Notes under the pieces: model-generated
The model's database searches: none
Told to the model about the DNA's origin: nothing
The model's input: only the letters and a program-made list of their open reading frames with translations
Source: an uncultured Pelagibacteraceae bacterium
Lineage (GTDB): Bacteria > Pseudomonadota > Alphaproteobacteria > Pelagibacterales > Pelagibacteraceae
Direction: 5' to 3'
Assembly: GCA_902613065.1 (NCBI GenBank)
Contig: CACMFU010000002.1
Location: 62,001-126,000 of the forward strand
DNA length: 64,000 nucleotides
Position numbers and translations under genes: made by a program
Part shown: one piece after another, positions 47,876 to 57,087 of the stretch
Layout: every line of letters starts with the position of its first letter
Numbering within the stretch: the stretch's first letter is position 1

Positions 47876-49050
47876 TATCTATCTACCTCTCCAAAAACAA
47901 TATCCATTGAACCTAAAACTGCAGGAACATCAGCTAACATATGACCTTTAATTAAGTAATCCATTGCTTGCAAATGAGAAAATCCTGGAGCTCGAATTTT
48001 GCATTTGTAAGGTTTGCTTGAACCATCAGAAATTAAGTAAACACCAAATTCTCCTTTAGGAGCCTCTACGGCAGTATATATTTCGTCTTTATCAACCCTA
48101 TAACCTTCCGTATATAACTTGAAATGATGGATCAATGCTTCCATAGATTGTTTTATATCTTTTTTTGGTGGTGGACTGATTTTTCCATCATCAGTTTTAA
48201 TTGGTCCAACAGGTAAATTTGCCAAGCATTGATTTATTATATTTACACTTTCTTTCATTTCTTCAATTCTGCATAGGTATCTATCGTAACAATCTCCGTT
48301 TTTTCCTACTGGAATTTTGAATTCGAACTGTTCATAACAATCGTACGGCTGGGATTTTCTTAAATCCCAAGGGACGCCAGATCCTCTCAACATAACACCA
48401 GAAAATGAATAATCGAGAGCATCTTGTTTTGATACTACTCCTATATCAACGTTCCTTTGCTTAAATATTCGGTTATCAGTTAAAAGTAATTCTAAATCAT
48501 TTATTATTTTTGGAAATCTTTCACAAAATTTTCCGATCTCTTTATCTAATCCTTTTGGTAGGTCTTGATGTACTCCTCCAGCTCTAAAATAATTAGCATG
48601 CAATCTAGAACCAGAAACTTTTTCATAAAAACCCATTAATATTTCTCTTTCTTCAAATCCCCATAAAGTCGGAGTTAATGCACCAACATCCATTGCTTGT
48701 GTTGTAACATTTAAAATATGACTAAGTATTCTTCCAATCTCGCAAAACATTACTCTTATATATTGAGCTCTTATCGGAACTTCTATTTTTAAAATTTTTT
48801 CAATTGCTAAAGCAAAAGCGTGTTCTTGGTTCATTGGTGCTACATAATCTAATCGATCAAAATACGGAACAGCTTGGGTATAAGTTTTATTTTCAATTAA
48901 TTTTTCTGTACCCCTATGCAATAAACCAATGTGTGGATCTGCTTTTTCAACAATTTCACCATCTAACTGCAATATTAATCGTAAAACTCCATGTGCTGCT
49001 GGATGTTGAGGTCCAAAATTTAGATTCAAAGTTTTAGTTTCTTTTGCCAT
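47875..49050 (-). CDS. nuoD: NADH-quinone oxidoreductase subunit D
   Basis: A 391-residue 49-kDa-type subunit that lines the quinone site with NuoB. Motifs: [21 protein letters not shown] as [48 protein letters not shown] in two blocks, and the C-terminal DIVFGEVDR. NuoC is not fused to it, unlike in enterobacteria. It is in the nuoC-nuoD-nuoE order with one-base overlaps on both sides. Confidence 0.97.
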   Translation of the reverse strand: MAKETKTLNLNFGPQHPAAHGVLRLILQLDGEIVEKADPHIGLLHRGTEKLIENKTYTQAVPYFDRLDYVAPMNQEHAFALAIEKILKIEVPIRAQYIRVMFCEIGRILSHILNVTTQAMDVGALTPTLWGFEEREILMGFYEKVSGSRLHANYFRAGGVHQDLPKGLDKEIGKFCERFPKIINDLELLLTDNRIFKQRNVDIGVVSKQDALDYSFSGVMLRGSGVPWDLRKSQPYDCYEQFEFKIPVGKNGDCYDRYLCRIEEMKESVNIINQCLANLPVGPIKTDDGKISPPPKKDIKQSMEALIHHFKLYTEGYRVDKDEIYTAVEAPKGEFGVYLISDGSSKPYKCKIRAPGFSHLQAMDYLIKGHMLADVPAVLGSMDIVFGEVDR

Positions 49051-49640
49051 TATTCTTTAGTTTGTTCTTTTATATACTTGGTTCCTTCCCAAGGACTTTC
49101 ATAATCGAAGTTTCTATAATTTTGTTCTAATTTTACTGGTTCATAAATAACTTTTTTAGTTTCATGACTGTATCTAACTTCATTATGACCTGTTAAAGGA
49201 AAATCTTTTCTTAATGGATGTCCTTCAAAGCCATAATCTGTAAGTATTCTTCTCAGGTCTGGATGATCTTTAAAATCAATTCCATACATGTCAAATACTT
49301 CCCTTTCCATCCAATTTGCAGCAGGAAATATAGATGTTATTGAACCAACAATTTCTTTTTCTTTTACATCCATCTCTATGATAATTCTTTGATTAAATTC
49401 ATGACTTAATAATAGATAAACTAATTTGAATCTAATTTCATTTTCAGGAAAATCTACAGCTGTGATATCTATCAATTGTCTAAATTTAGTTTTTGAATTT
49501 GTTTTTAGGAATAAAATAACTTCTGTTAAGTCCGCTTCTTCAATTTTTAAGTAAATTTGATTATGTTTGATTAAAGAACTTTTTATTTTTGTATTTAGTT
49601 CTGAATTCAAAATTTTTTCTAAATCCTGGATATTTTGCAT
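49050..49640 (-). CDS. nuoC: NADH-quinone oxidoreductase subunit C
   Basis: A 196-residue 30-kDa-type subunit. The family signature is [28 protein letters not shown], seen here as [13 protein letters not shown] and [23 protein letters not shown] in overlapping blocks. The N-terminal 120 residues are more variable. It lies 3 bases after nuoB and shares one base with nuoD. Confidence 0.95.
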   Translation of the reverse strand: MQNIQDLEKILNSELNTKIKSSLIKHNQIYLKIEEADLTEVILFLKTNSKTKFRQLIDITAVDFPENEIRFKLVYLLLSHEFNQRIIIEMDVKEKEIVGSITSIFPAANWMEREVFDMYGIDFKDHPDLRRILTDYGFEGHPLRKDFPLTGHNEVRYSHETKKVIYEPVKLEQNYRNFDYESPWEGTKYIKEQTKE

Positions 49641-49643
49641 TTT

Positions 49644-50165
49644 TTATCTTTCCAGGGAACCTTTGTTCCTGATTTTCTTTTGAAGTTGCATTATTCCATA
49701 TAAAAGTGCTTCAGCAGAAGGAGGGCACCCCGGAACGTATACATCAACTGGCACAATACGATCGCATCCTCTTACTACAGAGTAAGAGTAATGATAATAT
49801 CCTCCACCATTTGCACAACTTCCCATGGAAATTACATATCTTGGTTCTGGCATCTGGTCATAAACTTTTCTTAACGCTGGAGCCATTTTGTTTGTAAGAG
49901 TTCCAGCAACAATCATAACATCTGATTGTCTAGGTGAAGCTCTAGGGGCAGCACCAAATCTTTCTAAATCATATCTTGGCATTGAAGTTTGCATCATTTC
50001 AACTGCGCAACATGCTAGACCAAAAGTCATCCAATGTAATGATCCAGTTCTGGCCCAGTTCACTAGATTATCCAGTGATGTTGTTATAAAACCATTATCA
50101 CTAAAATCTTGTGCTAATTGTTTAAATTCTTCTGGAATATCTTTTTTTCTTCCTTCTAAATTCAT
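49644..50165 (-). CDS. nuoB: NADH-quinone oxidoreductase subunit B
   Basis: A 173-residue subunit holding cluster N2, the last cluster before ubiquinone. The ligand motifs are [12 protein letters not shown], the Cys of [15 protein letters not shown], and [16 protein letters not shown]. It lies 1 base after nuoA and 3 before nuoC. Complete. Confidence 0.97.
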   Translation of the reverse strand: MNLEGRKKDIPEEFKQLAQDFSDNGFITTSLDNLVNWARTGSLHWMTFGLACCAVEMMQTSMPRYDLERFGAAPRASPRQSDVMIVAGTLTNKMAPALRKVYDQMPEPRYVISMGSCANGGGYYHYSYSVVRGCDRIVPVDVYVPGCPPSAEALLYGIMQLQKKIRNKGSLER

Positions 50166-50166
50166 T

Positions 50167-50535
50167 TTATTCCCAGTCTAATGCTCCTTTTTTCCATTCA
50201 TAAATAAATCCTATAGTAAGAATAAATAAAAATATCATCATTGATATAAATCCGAATATTCCGATTTTGCCCAGAGATATTGCCCAAGGGAATAGAAAAG
50301 CGATTTCTAAATCAAAAATAATAAATAATATTGCAACAAGATAAAATCTGACATCAAATTCCATTCTTGAGTCATTAAATGGTTCGAACCCACATTCATA
50401 TGCTGATAATTTTTCTGGATCAGGATTTTTTGGAGATGCTAAATAATTAACCGCCACAAATGCTACACTTAACACAAGTGCAACTAGTAAAAATACAATG
50501 ATTGGCAAATAATCTTTTAAAAATTCCGCAAGCAT
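50167..50535 (-). CDS. nuoA: NADH-quinone oxidoreductase subunit A
   Basis: A 122-residue subunit with three membrane helices. Motifs are [21 protein letters not shown], shown as [14 protein letters not shown], with the conserved Cys of the quinone-site loop, then [22 protein letters not shown] as [14 protein letters not shown] with conserved Asp and Glu. I prefer the ATG at 50535 ([10 protein letters not shown]); a GTG at 50553 in the same frame would add six residues. It is the first gene of the nuo run. Confidence 0.94.
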   Translation of the reverse strand: MLAEFLKDYLPIIVFLLVALVLSVAFVAVNYLASPKNPDPEKLSAYECGFEPFNDSRMEFDVRFYLVAILFIIFDLEIAFLFPWAISLGKIGIFGFISMMIFLFILTIGFIYEWKKGALDWE

Positions 50536-50553
50536 GATGAGTCTATATAGCAC

Positions 50554-50572
50554 CTTTTAGATCAACTAAAAG
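50554..50572. repeat. perfect 7-bp inverted repeat in the nuoA leader
   Basis: CTTTTAG and CTAAAAG flank a 5-base loop (CTTTTAG-ATCAA-CTAAAAG on the plus strand). It lies between tRNA-Asp and nuoA. It is AT-rich and is not followed by a T run on the minus strand, so it is a poor intrinsic terminator. It may be an RNA-processing or protein-binding site separating the tRNAs from the nuo message. It could also be chance in such AT-rich DNA. Confidence 0.4.
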
Positions 50573-50618
50573 AGCAGATAGGTCACATTTTAAGGCTCTA
50601 TTTTATTCATTTATTTGA

Positions 50619-50695
50619 TGGCGGGAGTGAAGGGACTCGAACCCTCGACCTATCGCGTGACAGGCGATCGCTCTAACCAACTGAGCTACACCCCC
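50619..50695 (-). tRNA. tRNA-Asp (GTC)
   Basis: A 77-base cloverleaf on the minus strand with CCA encoded. The acceptor arm is GGGGGTG paired with CACTCCC (one G-U), the D arm contains TAGCTCAGTTGGTTAGAGC, the anticodon loop is CTGTCAC with anticodon GTC, and the T arm contains GGTTCGAGTC. The discriminator base is G, as required for tRNA-Asp. It follows tRNA-Val by 6 bases and lies upstream of nuoA. Confidence 0.97.
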
Positions 50696-50701
50696 GTGTT
50701 C

Positions 50702-50777
50702 TGGTGGGCAGTAAAGGACTCGAACCTTTGACCCCCTCGGTGTAAACGAGATGCTCTACCAACTGAGCTAACCGCCC
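50702..50777 (-). tRNA. tRNA-Val (TAC)
   Basis: A 76-base cloverleaf on the minus strand with CCA encoded. The acceptor arm is GGGCGGT with ACTGCCC, the D arm contains TAGCTCAGTTGGTAGAGC, the anticodon loop is TTTACAC with anticodon TAC, and the T loop is GGTTCGAGTC. The discriminator is A. The pair tRNA-Val/tRNA-Asp after lon and before nuoA is a known alphaproteobacterial arrangement. Confidence 0.97.
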
Positions 50778-50804
50778 AAAACATGGTACTATTACATCAA
50801 GGTT

Positions 50805-50833
50805 ATTATAATGTAAATTGTTTATTACTGAAT
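50805..50833 (-). promoter_or_regulatory. possible promoter for tRNA-Val/tRNA-Asp
   Basis: On the minus strand a perfect TATAAT lies at 50810-50805, 27 bases before the tRNA-Val 5' end. The hexamer 17 bases upstream (ATTCAG, 50833-50828) is a poor -35 match and lies within the 3' end of lon. The -10 box alone is the evidence. Confidence 0.4.
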
Positions 50834-53215
50834 ACTAGCTTGAGATTTATCGTCTTTTTTAGTTTCTGTTAATTTATCTACCTCAGTCCATTCAGTTGGC
50901 TTCAATTCTTTAGTTAAAGCTATTTTAATTACTTCATCAGCAGATTCTACTGGAACAATTTCAATATCATCTTTCACTTTTTTTGGTACGTCAACTAAAT
51001 CTTTTTCATTCTCTTTGGGTATCAAAACTTTTTTAACTCCGGCTCTGTGCGCTGCTAATAACTTTTCTTTTAATCCACCAATTGGCAAAACCTGGCCTGT
51101 AATTGTTACTTCACCTGTCATTGCTATTTCTCTTTTAACTGGTACTTTGGTAATTGAAGACACTATTGATGTAACCATGGCTATACCAGCAGAGGGTCCA
51201 TCTTTTGGTGTTGCACCTTCAGGAACATGTATATGAAAATCTTTTTTCTCAAATAGTGGAGGTGTTACTCCGAACTCTAAACATTTTGATCGAACATAAG
51301 ATTTAGCAGCTTTCACAGACTCTTGCATTACATCACCTAATTTACCAGTTATTTGCATTCTACCCTTACCAGGCATGTTAACTGTTTCAACTTTTAATAT
51401 CTCTCCACCAAACTCTGTCCAGGCTAAACCTATTACTATACCAACTTTATCTTTCGTTTCTAGTTCACCAAATTTAAATTTTTTAATTCCTAGGAAATCA
51501 GGAATATTTCTTCCATTTACTTCGACACTATTTTCTTCATTATTAACTACTTTTTTTACAACTTTTCTTGTTACTTTAGAAATTTCTCTCTCCAAATTTC
51601 TTACACCACTTTCTCTTGTATAGCTTCTTATAATTTCTTTGATTGTATCATCAGCTAACTTCATTTCTCCTTCTTTAACACCATTATCCTTTATTTGTTT
51701 AGGTAGTAAGTACTTATTAGCAATATTAATTTTTTCATCTTCTGTATATCCAGGTATTCTTATAACTTCCATTCTATCTAAAAGAGGTGGGAGAATGTTA
51801 AGTGTATTAGCTGTTGTAACAAACATAACATCTGATAGATCATAATCGACTTCAAGATAATGATCATTAAAGGTCGTATTCTGTTCAGGATCAAGTGCTT
51901 CTAATAACGCTGAAGATGGATCTCCTCTGTAATCATTGCCTACTTTGTCAATCTCATCTAGTAAAAATAGAGGATTTTTAGTACCTGCTTTTTTCATCAT
52001 CTGAATAATTTTTCCAGGAAGAGAACCAATGTAAGTTCTTCTATGTCCTCTCACTTCAGCTTCGTCTCTTACTCCACCTAAAGACATTCTTACAAATTGT
52101 CTATTAGTAGCTTTAGCGATTGATTTACCTAAAGAAGTTTTTCCTACACCAGGCGGGCCAACTAAACATAATATTGGGCCTTTAATTTTATCCATTCTTT
52201 TTTGCACAGCTAAAAATTCTATAATTCTCTCTTTAACTTTATCTAATCCAAAATGGTCTTCTTCAAGAATTTTTAATGCCTTATTCAAGTCAATATCTAC
52301 TTTATCTTTTTTAAACCAAGGTAAATCTATCATCCAATCTAGGTAGTTTCTTACAACAGTTGCCTCGGCGGACATTGGACTCATGTTTTTTAATTTTTTT
52401 AATTCGGACATACATTTTTTTTCAACTTCTTTTGGCATCTTAGCTTTCAAAATTGATTTTTTTAAACTTGTGGTCTCGTCCTTACCATCTTCAATTTCAC
52501 CCAATTCTTTTTGAATAGCTTTTAATTGTTCGTTTAAATAATATTCTCTTTGAGTTTTCTCCATTTGAGTTTTAACTCTTCCTCTAATTCTTTTCTCTAC
52601 ACCTATTATGCTTGCCTCATTTTCCATAATTTTAATGACACTATTTAATCTTTTCTTTACGTCTAATATTTCAAAAATTTGTTGTTTTTCAGAAATACTT
52701 GCGTTGATATGTGAAATTATATTATCCACGATTTTAGATGGATCTTTTAATTGTTTTATATTGTTAATTGTCTCTGATGATATTTTTTTATTAACAGCAG
52801 TCAGTTTTTCCAATTTTTTTATTGCAGCCAAACTTAATGGTAATAAATCTTCATCTTTTGATAGAATATCCTTTTGATATTCAAAAGCACATTTAATGAA
52901 TTTTTCATCATCTTTAAAATCTACAATTTTTACTCTTTTTGTACCTTCTACTAATACTTTAACTGTTCCATCTGGAAGCTTAAGTAGCTGCAATATGTTA
53001 CTTTCACATCCATAGGTGAAAACGTCATTTTTCTTTGGGTCATCAACTTCAGAATTTTTTTGTGTGACAAGAACAATTTTTTTATCACCTTTCATTACTT
53101 CATTTAATGCGGTGATGGACTTATCTCTTCCAACAAATAAAGGAATAACCATACTTGGGAATACAACTATGTCTCTTAATGGCAATAACGGTAATGTTAC
53201 TTTTATATCCATCAT
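50825..53215 (-). CDS. lon: ATP-dependent protease Lon
   Basis: A 796-residue Lon. The N-terminal substrate domain begins LPLLPLRDIVVFPSMVIPLFVGR. The AAA+ domain has Walker A GPPGVGKTSLGKSIA and Walker B LFLLDEIDKVG. The proteolytic domain has the catalytic Ser in PKDGPSAGIAM and the Lys in GQVLPIGGLKEKLLAAHRAG. The start is ATGATG, so either Met is possible. In many alphaproteobacteria hupB follows lon; here the two tRNAs follow directly. Upstream lies clpX (59-base gap). Confidence 0.97.
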   Translation of the reverse strand: MMDIKVTLPLLPLRDIVVFPSMVIPLFVGRDKSITALNEVMKGDKKIVLVTQKNSEVDDPKKNDVFTYGCESNILQLLKLPDGTVKVLVEGTKRVKIVDFKDDEKFIKCAFEYQKDILSKDEDLLPLSLAAIKKLEKLTAVNKKISSETINNIKQLKDPSKIVDNIISHINASISEKQQIFEILDVKKRLNSVIKIMENEASIIGVEKRIRGRVKTQMEKTQREYYLNEQLKAIQKELGEIEDGKDETTSLKKSILKAKMPKEVEKKCMSELKKLKNMSPMSAEATVVRNYLDWMIDLPWFKKDKVDIDLNKALKILEEDHFGLDKVKERIIEFLAVQKRMDKIKGPILCLVGPPGVGKTSLGKSIAKATNRQFVRMSLGGVRDEAEVRGHRRTYIGSLPGKIIQMMKKAGTKNPLFLLDEIDKVGNDYRGDPSSALLEALDPEQNTTFNDHYLEVDYDLSDVMFVTTANTLNILPPLLDRMEVIRIPGYTEDEKINIANKYLLPKQIKDNGVKEGEMKLADDTIKEIIRSYTRESGVRNLEREISKVTRKVVKKVVNNEENSVEVNGRNIPDFLGIKKFKFGELETKDKVGIVIGLAWTEFGGEILKVETVNMPGKGRMQITGKLGDVMQESVKAAKSYVRSKCLEFGVTPPLFEKKDFHIHVPEGATPKDGPSAGIAMVTSIVSSITKVPVKREIAMTGEVTITGQVLPIGGLKEKLLAAHRAGVKKVLIPKENEKDLVDVPKKVKDDIEIVPVESADEVIKIALTKELKPTEWTEVDKLTETKKDDKSQASIQ

Positions 53216-53274
53216 AGAAATATGGATATTATATTTTATAATGCAATAGGAAATTATGGTTTATTAACGGGAAA

Positions 53275-54537
53275 TTATGCTGCTGAAGTCTTATCAGTTT
53301 TAGTTTTGTTCTTCGAATGAACAATAACAGGCGCTGATACACCTTTCGCCGCACCAGAATCAATTATTACTTCTTCAATGTTATCTTGACTTGGTAGATC
53401 AAACATTGTTTTTAATAATATGTTTTCTAGAATCGATCTAAGCCCTCTTGCTCCAGTTTTTTTAGAAATAGCCTTATTAGCTATGTCCTTAACTGATTGA
53501 TCTTTAAAAGTAAGTTTGACACCCTCTAATTTAAATAGTTCTTGGTATTGTTTAATTAAAGAATTTTTTGGCTCTAATAAAATTTTAACTAAAGATTTTT
53601 CATCAAGGTCATCTAAAGTAGCAGTTATAGGCAATCTTCCAATAAATTCAGGTATCAATCCATATTTTAATAAGTCTTCAGGCTCAAGATTTTTCATCCA
53701 CTCACCTACTTTTTTATCTTCAAGGCTTTTCACTTCAGCACCAAATCCAATTGATGAACCTTTATCTCTTTGAGATATTATTTTATCTAATCCTGCAAAC
53801 GCTCCACCACATATAAATAAAATATTGGTAGTATCTACTTGTAAAAATTCTTGTTGTGGATGTTTTCTTCCACCTTGAGGAGGCACACTGGCAACCGTTC
53901 CTTCCATTATTTTTAATAAAGCTTGTTGAACTCCTTCACCCGAAACATCTCTAGTAATTGACGGGTTTTCTGATTTTCTACTAATTTTATCTACCTCATC
54001 AATGTAAACAATCCCTCTTTGTGCTTTTTCAACATTGTAATCTGCTGCTTGTAATAGTTTTAATATTATATTTTCAACATCTTCACCAACATATCCAGCT
54101 TCTGTTAATGTAGTTGCATCTGCCATAGTGAAAGGCACATCTAAAATTCTTGCTAAAGTTTGTGCTAATAATGTTTTTCCACATCCTGTTGGTCCAACTA
54201 ACAAGATATTTGATTTTGAAAGTTCAACATTTTTACTAGTTTTATTTTCGTAATTTAATCTTTTGTAATGATTGTGAACTGCAACAGATAATACTTTTTT
54301 TGCATGGTCTTGACCGATTACATAATCATCTAGAACTGCACAGATCTCTTTTGGTGATGGTAATCCATCTTGATGTTTTACAAAAGTATCTTTGCTCTCT
54401 TCTTTGATGATGTCCATACATAATTCAACACACTCATCACAAATAAAAACAGTCGGGCCAGCAATTAATTTTCTGACTTCGTGTTGACTCTTTCCACAGA
54501 AAGAACAGTAAAGAATATTTTTATTATTGTTGCTCAT
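53275..54537 (-). CDS. clpX: ATP-dependent Clp protease ATP-binding subunit ClpX
   Basis: A 420-residue AAA+ unfoldase for ClpP. The N-terminal zinc-binding domain has C11, C14, C33 and C36. Walker A is [15 protein letters not shown], Walker B is [10 protein letters not shown], and the pore motif [10 protein letters not shown] is present, as are the ClpP-contact IGF loop region (SSIGFGAEV) and sensor motifs further on. It lies 89 bases after clpP. The gap of about 90 bases is long for this window and may hold a separate promoter, though none stands out. Confidence 0.97.
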   Translation of the reverse strand: MSNNNKNILYCSFCGKSQHEVRKLIAGPTVFICDECVELCMDIIKEESKDTFVKHQDGLPSPKEICAVLDDYVIGQDHAKKVLSVAVHNHYKRLNYENKTSKNVELSKSNILLVGPTGCGKTLLAQTLARILDVPFTMADATTLTEAGYVGEDVENIILKLLQAADYNVEKAQRGIVYIDEVDKISRKSENPSITRDVSGEGVQQALLKIMEGTVASVPPQGGRKHPQQEFLQVDTTNILFICGGAFAGLDKIISQRDKGSSIGFGAEVKSLEDKKVGEWMKNLEPEDLLKYGLIPEFIGRLPITATLDDLDEKSLVKILLEPKNSLIKQYQELFKLEGVKLTFKDQSVKDIANKAISKKTGARGLRSILENILLKTMFDLPSQDNIEEVIIDSGAAKGVSAPVIVHSKNKTKTDKTSAA

Positions 54538-54626
54538 AGTTTTTTATAACGAATCAATTTGAATACTTTATTACAAAGATTACTTCTTAATCAAGTATAG
54601 GTTGTGAATAAACTATATATTGTTGT

Positions 54627-55238
54627 TTAGTCTCTTTTTTCTACTACTTTATCTATCAAACCAAAATCTTTTGCGTTATCTGGAGTCATAAAATTGTCTC
54701 TCTCCAAAGCATCTTTAATTTGATCAACTGATTTACCTGTGTGTTTAGAGTAAATTTCATTTAATCTTTTTTTCAAAGACATAACCTCATTAGCATGAAT
54801 TTCTATATCAGTTGCTTGACCTTGAAAACCTGCAGATGGTTGATGAACCATTATTCTTGAATTTGGTAATGATAATCTTTTTCCTTTAGATCCTGCAGCT
54901 AATAAAAATGATCCCATACTTGCGGCTTGACCAATGCACAATGTACTAACTTCAGGTTTGATATATTGCATCGTGTCATAAATTCCCAATCCAGCTGTAA
55001 CCAATCCACCTGGACTATTAATGTATAAAGAAATTTCTTTTTTAGGATCTTCAGACTCTAAAAATAATAATTGAGCAGTAACTAAAGAAGCAACAGCATC
55101 ATTAATTGGTCCAACTACAAAAACAATTCTCTCTTTTAATAATCTTGAATAAATATCATAAGCTCTTTCACCACGGCTTGATTGCTCAACAACCATTGGA
55201 ATTAAAGTACTTAGATGTTCTGGAATTTTTGTTGTCAT
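54627..55238 (-). CDS. clpP: ATP-dependent Clp protease proteolytic subunit
   Basis: A 203-residue serine protease. The catalytic triad is S107 in [15 protein letters not shown]132 in [13 protein letters not shown] and D181 in ERDNFM. The N-terminal [20 protein letters not shown] is typical. It assembles as a double heptamer with ClpX (gene next door). It lies 31 bases after tig, the common proteobacterial order tig-clpP-clpX-lon. Confidence 0.98.
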   Translation of the reverse strand: MTTKIPEHLSTLIPMVVEQSSRGERAYDIYSRLLKERIVFVVGPINDAVASLVTAQLLFLESEDPKKEISLYINSPGGLVTAGLGIYDTMQYIKPEVSTLCIGQAASMGSFLLAAGSKGKRLSLPNSRIMVHQPSAGFQGQATDIEIHANEVMSLKKRLNEIYSKHTGKSVDQIKDALERDNFMTPDNAKDFGLIDKVVEKRD

Positions 55239-55269
55239 AAGTGATTCGATTTACTTATACAACTTGTGA

Positions 55270-56739
55270 TTACTTTTTGCTAACTTTTTTTGTTGATTTA
55301 GTTTTTTTAGCTACTTTTTTTGTAGCTTTAGATGGTTTGGCTGTTTTCTTTTCTTTTTTATCTTCTGACTTAACTTCTTTTTTTACTTTTACTTTATCAT
55401 CAGCACTTTCGGATAGTTTTGCTAATTTCTCTTGCTCTTTCAGATTTTTTTCATTCTCTTCTTTTAAGATTTTTTCAGCTTCTTCTTTGCTAATTTCTTT
55501 TTTATTTACTTTCGCAATTTTTTTAAGTTCGGCAATTATTTTCTCTTCATAAATAGAACCTCTTAAGCTTTCTATGGCTCCTGGATTTTTCTCATAATAC
55601 TCTTTAACCATTTTTTCTTGTCCAGGCATCATTCTAAATTGTTTTTGTATTTCTACATTTAACTCTTCTTGAGATACTTTAATTTTATTTTTTTCACCAA
55701 ATGCATTTAGAATTAAACCAGTTTTAATTCTTTTTTTAGCTTGTTCCTCAAAATATTTCATATTTTTTTTCTTTTCTTCTTCTTTCATACCTTGGGCTAA
55801 TATATTTATTTCTTGTTCAATAAGGTTAGCTGGTAACTGATCTAGTTTTTGTTTTTCAATTTGTTCAAGAATTTGTTTTTTTGAAATCATTTCTAATGAA
55901 TTTTTAAATTCATCATTAATTTGTTTAGATATTAATTCTTTTAAATTATTTAAATCTTTTGCTCCTAAATTTTTTGCAAAGTTGTCATCTATTTTTGTTT
56001 CTTCAGGTTTTTTTACTGCTGTAATTTTACATTCAAACAATGCTGATTTGTTAGCTACTTCTTTTTCTGGAAAGTTTTCTGGTAGTTTAACTTCTACTTT
56101 TTTATCTTGTTTCTTTTTGACACCTTCTAATTGCTTATCAAACCCTTTAATGAATAAATCTTTTCCAAGTTCTAATTGAGTATTTTTTCCCTCATTTCCT
56201 TTAAATTCTTTACCATCAACTGTTGCCTTGTAATCAAAAACAACTAAATCACCGACTTTAGCTGCATAATTTTCTTCAGCGTCTTTAAAATTTTTCTGAG
56301 TTTTGGCTATTTGATCAATTCTTTTATCTGTTTCTTTAGGATCAATTTTAACTACGTATTCGTCTACTTTAAGATCTTTTAATGATCCAACTTCAACATT
56401 AGGTAATTCTGTTACAGAAATTGTGTATTCAAGATCTTTTCCTTCACCAAAAGATTTTAAATCAATTTTTGGCTGACCAGCTGGTTTAATTTTATTATCC
56501 TCAAGAGCTTTAGTAGTAGTATCTTTTAATACTTTATCGATTACTTCTCCGTATACAGCTTTTCCAAACTGTCTTTTTAAAATTTCTGTTGGAACTTTGC
56601 CTGGTCTAAATCCTTTTAAAACGACATCTTTTTTAATCTCTTCGTATTTTTCTTCGAGATATCCAGATATAGTTTTTTTATCGATAAAAACCTTTATATC
56701 TTTTTCTAAACCTTTTTTATTTTCTACTGTTACTTTCAT
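55270..56739 (-). CDS. tig: trigger factor
   Basis: A 489-residue ribosome-bound chaperone and prolyl isomerase. The N-terminal ribosome-binding domain (about 1-130) has the signature region GFRPGKVPTEILKRQFG. The FKBP domain (about 135-230) has VGDLVVFDYKATVDG and GKDLFIKGFDKQLEG. The rest is the helical C-domain. The last 65 or so residues are an added Lys/Glu then Lys/Ala/Thr-rich tail (KKVAKKTKSTKKVSKK) not found in E. coli. I chose the ATG at 56739 (MKVTVENKKG), the canonical start; a longer frame to 56784 would run into tRNA-Leu. Only 6 bases separate this ATG from the tRNA. Confidence 0.95.
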   Translation of the reverse strand: MKVTVENKKGLEKDIKVFIDKKTISGYLEEKYEEIKKDVVLKGFRPGKVPTEILKRQFGKAVYGEVIDKVLKDTTTKALEDNKIKPAGQPKIDLKSFGEGKDLEYTISVTELPNVEVGSLKDLKVDEYVVKIDPKETDKRIDQIAKTQKNFKDAEENYAAKVGDLVVFDYKATVDGKEFKGNEGKNTQLELGKDLFIKGFDKQLEGVKKKQDKKVEVKLPENFPEKEVANKSALFECKITAVKKPEETKIDDNFAKNLGAKDLNNLKELISKQINDEFKNSLEMISKKQILEQIEKQKLDQLPANLIEQEINILAQGMKEEEKKKNMKYFEEQAKKRIKTGLILNAFGEKNKIKVSQEELNVEIQKQFRMMPGQEKMVKEYYEKNPGAIESLRGSIYEEKIIAELKKIAKVNKKEISKEEAEKILKEENEKNLKEQEKLAKLSESADDKVKVKKEVKSEDKKEKKTAKPSKATKKVAKKTKSTKKVSKK

Positions 56740-56745
56740 AAAATA

Positions 56746-56830
56746 TGGTAGGCGAGAAAGGACTCGAACCTTCACAGTTTGCACTATTGGTTCCTAAGAC
56801 CAACGCGTCTACCAATTCCGCCACTCGCCC
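56746..56830 (-). tRNA. tRNA-Leu (TAG)
   Basis: An 85-base class II tRNA on the minus strand with CCA encoded. The acceptor arm is GGGCGAG with CTCGCCT, the D arm contains GGCGGAATTGGTAGACGC, the anticodon loop is CTTAGGA (anticodon TAG), and a long variable arm (TAGTGCAAACTGTG region) follows, as expected for Leu. The T loop has GGTTCGAGTC. The discriminator is A. It directly precedes tig. Confidence 0.97.
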
Positions 56831-56843
56831 AAATTATTGGTGC

Positions 56844-56872
56844 TTTATATATGATTGTTTATAATTGTCCAA
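56844..56872 (-). promoter_or_regulatory. promoter for tRNA-Leu (and probably tig)
   Basis: On the minus strand TTGGAC (56872-56867) and TATAAA (56849-56844) are 17 bases apart, the ideal spacing for the housekeeping sigma factor. The -10 lies 13 bases before the tRNA 5' end, leaving a leader of about six bases. It is the only good promoter candidate upstream of tig and is divergent from the small ORF at 56893. Confidence 0.6.
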
Positions 56873-56892
56873 TCAGAATAATAGTGTAAAAC

Positions 56893-57087
56893 ATGAGCTT
56901 AATTGATATGAGCAAAACAAATATTGCAATTGTTATTTATCTCGTCGGTCTTGCATTAGGTGCAATCTTTTTAGATATATGGAGTGCTGAAACTAGTCCA
57001 AAAGCTTTATTAGGAATTGCATGGACAACTTTATTTGCAATTGCTTTATTCTTCGCTGAAAAAGAAAAAGAAGAAAAGAAAGATTAA
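56893..57087 (+). CDS. small two-helix membrane protein of unknown function
   Basis: A 64-residue ORF with two hydrophobic helices (about residues 10-29 and 37-55) and a charged C-terminus EKEKEEKKD. A second ATG at residue 6 (56908) could be the start. I do not recognise a family. It is the only plus-strand gene between 15181 and the window end, is divergent from tRNA-Leu/tig, and converges on the oxidoreductase with stops overlapping by 4 bases. The even codon use, membrane pattern and lack of any gene on the opposite strand suggest it is real. Confidence 0.65.
   Translation: MSLIDMSKTNIAIVIYLVGLALGAIFLDIWSAETSPKALLGIAWTTLFAIALFFAEKEKEEKKD

Noticed and set aside
50536..50553. GTG start of nuoA six codons upstream
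   Set aside because: The [10 protein letters not shown] start fits the family; there is no clear ribosome site for the GTG, though it cannot be fully excluded.
50554..50572. Inverted repeat as a rho-independent terminator after tRNA-Asp
   Set aside because: On the tRNA strand the stem is followed by GTGC and not by a T run, and the stem is AT-rich.
55241..55552. Plus-strand Phe/Ser-rich 103-codon frame over the end of tig
   Set aside because: It is the complement of the lysine-rich Tig tail and has no independent support.
56740..56784. Longer tig start inside tRNA-Leu (MQTVKVRVLS...)
   Set aside because: The 15 extra codons come from the tRNA 3' half; the family start MKVTVENKKG at 56739 is clear.
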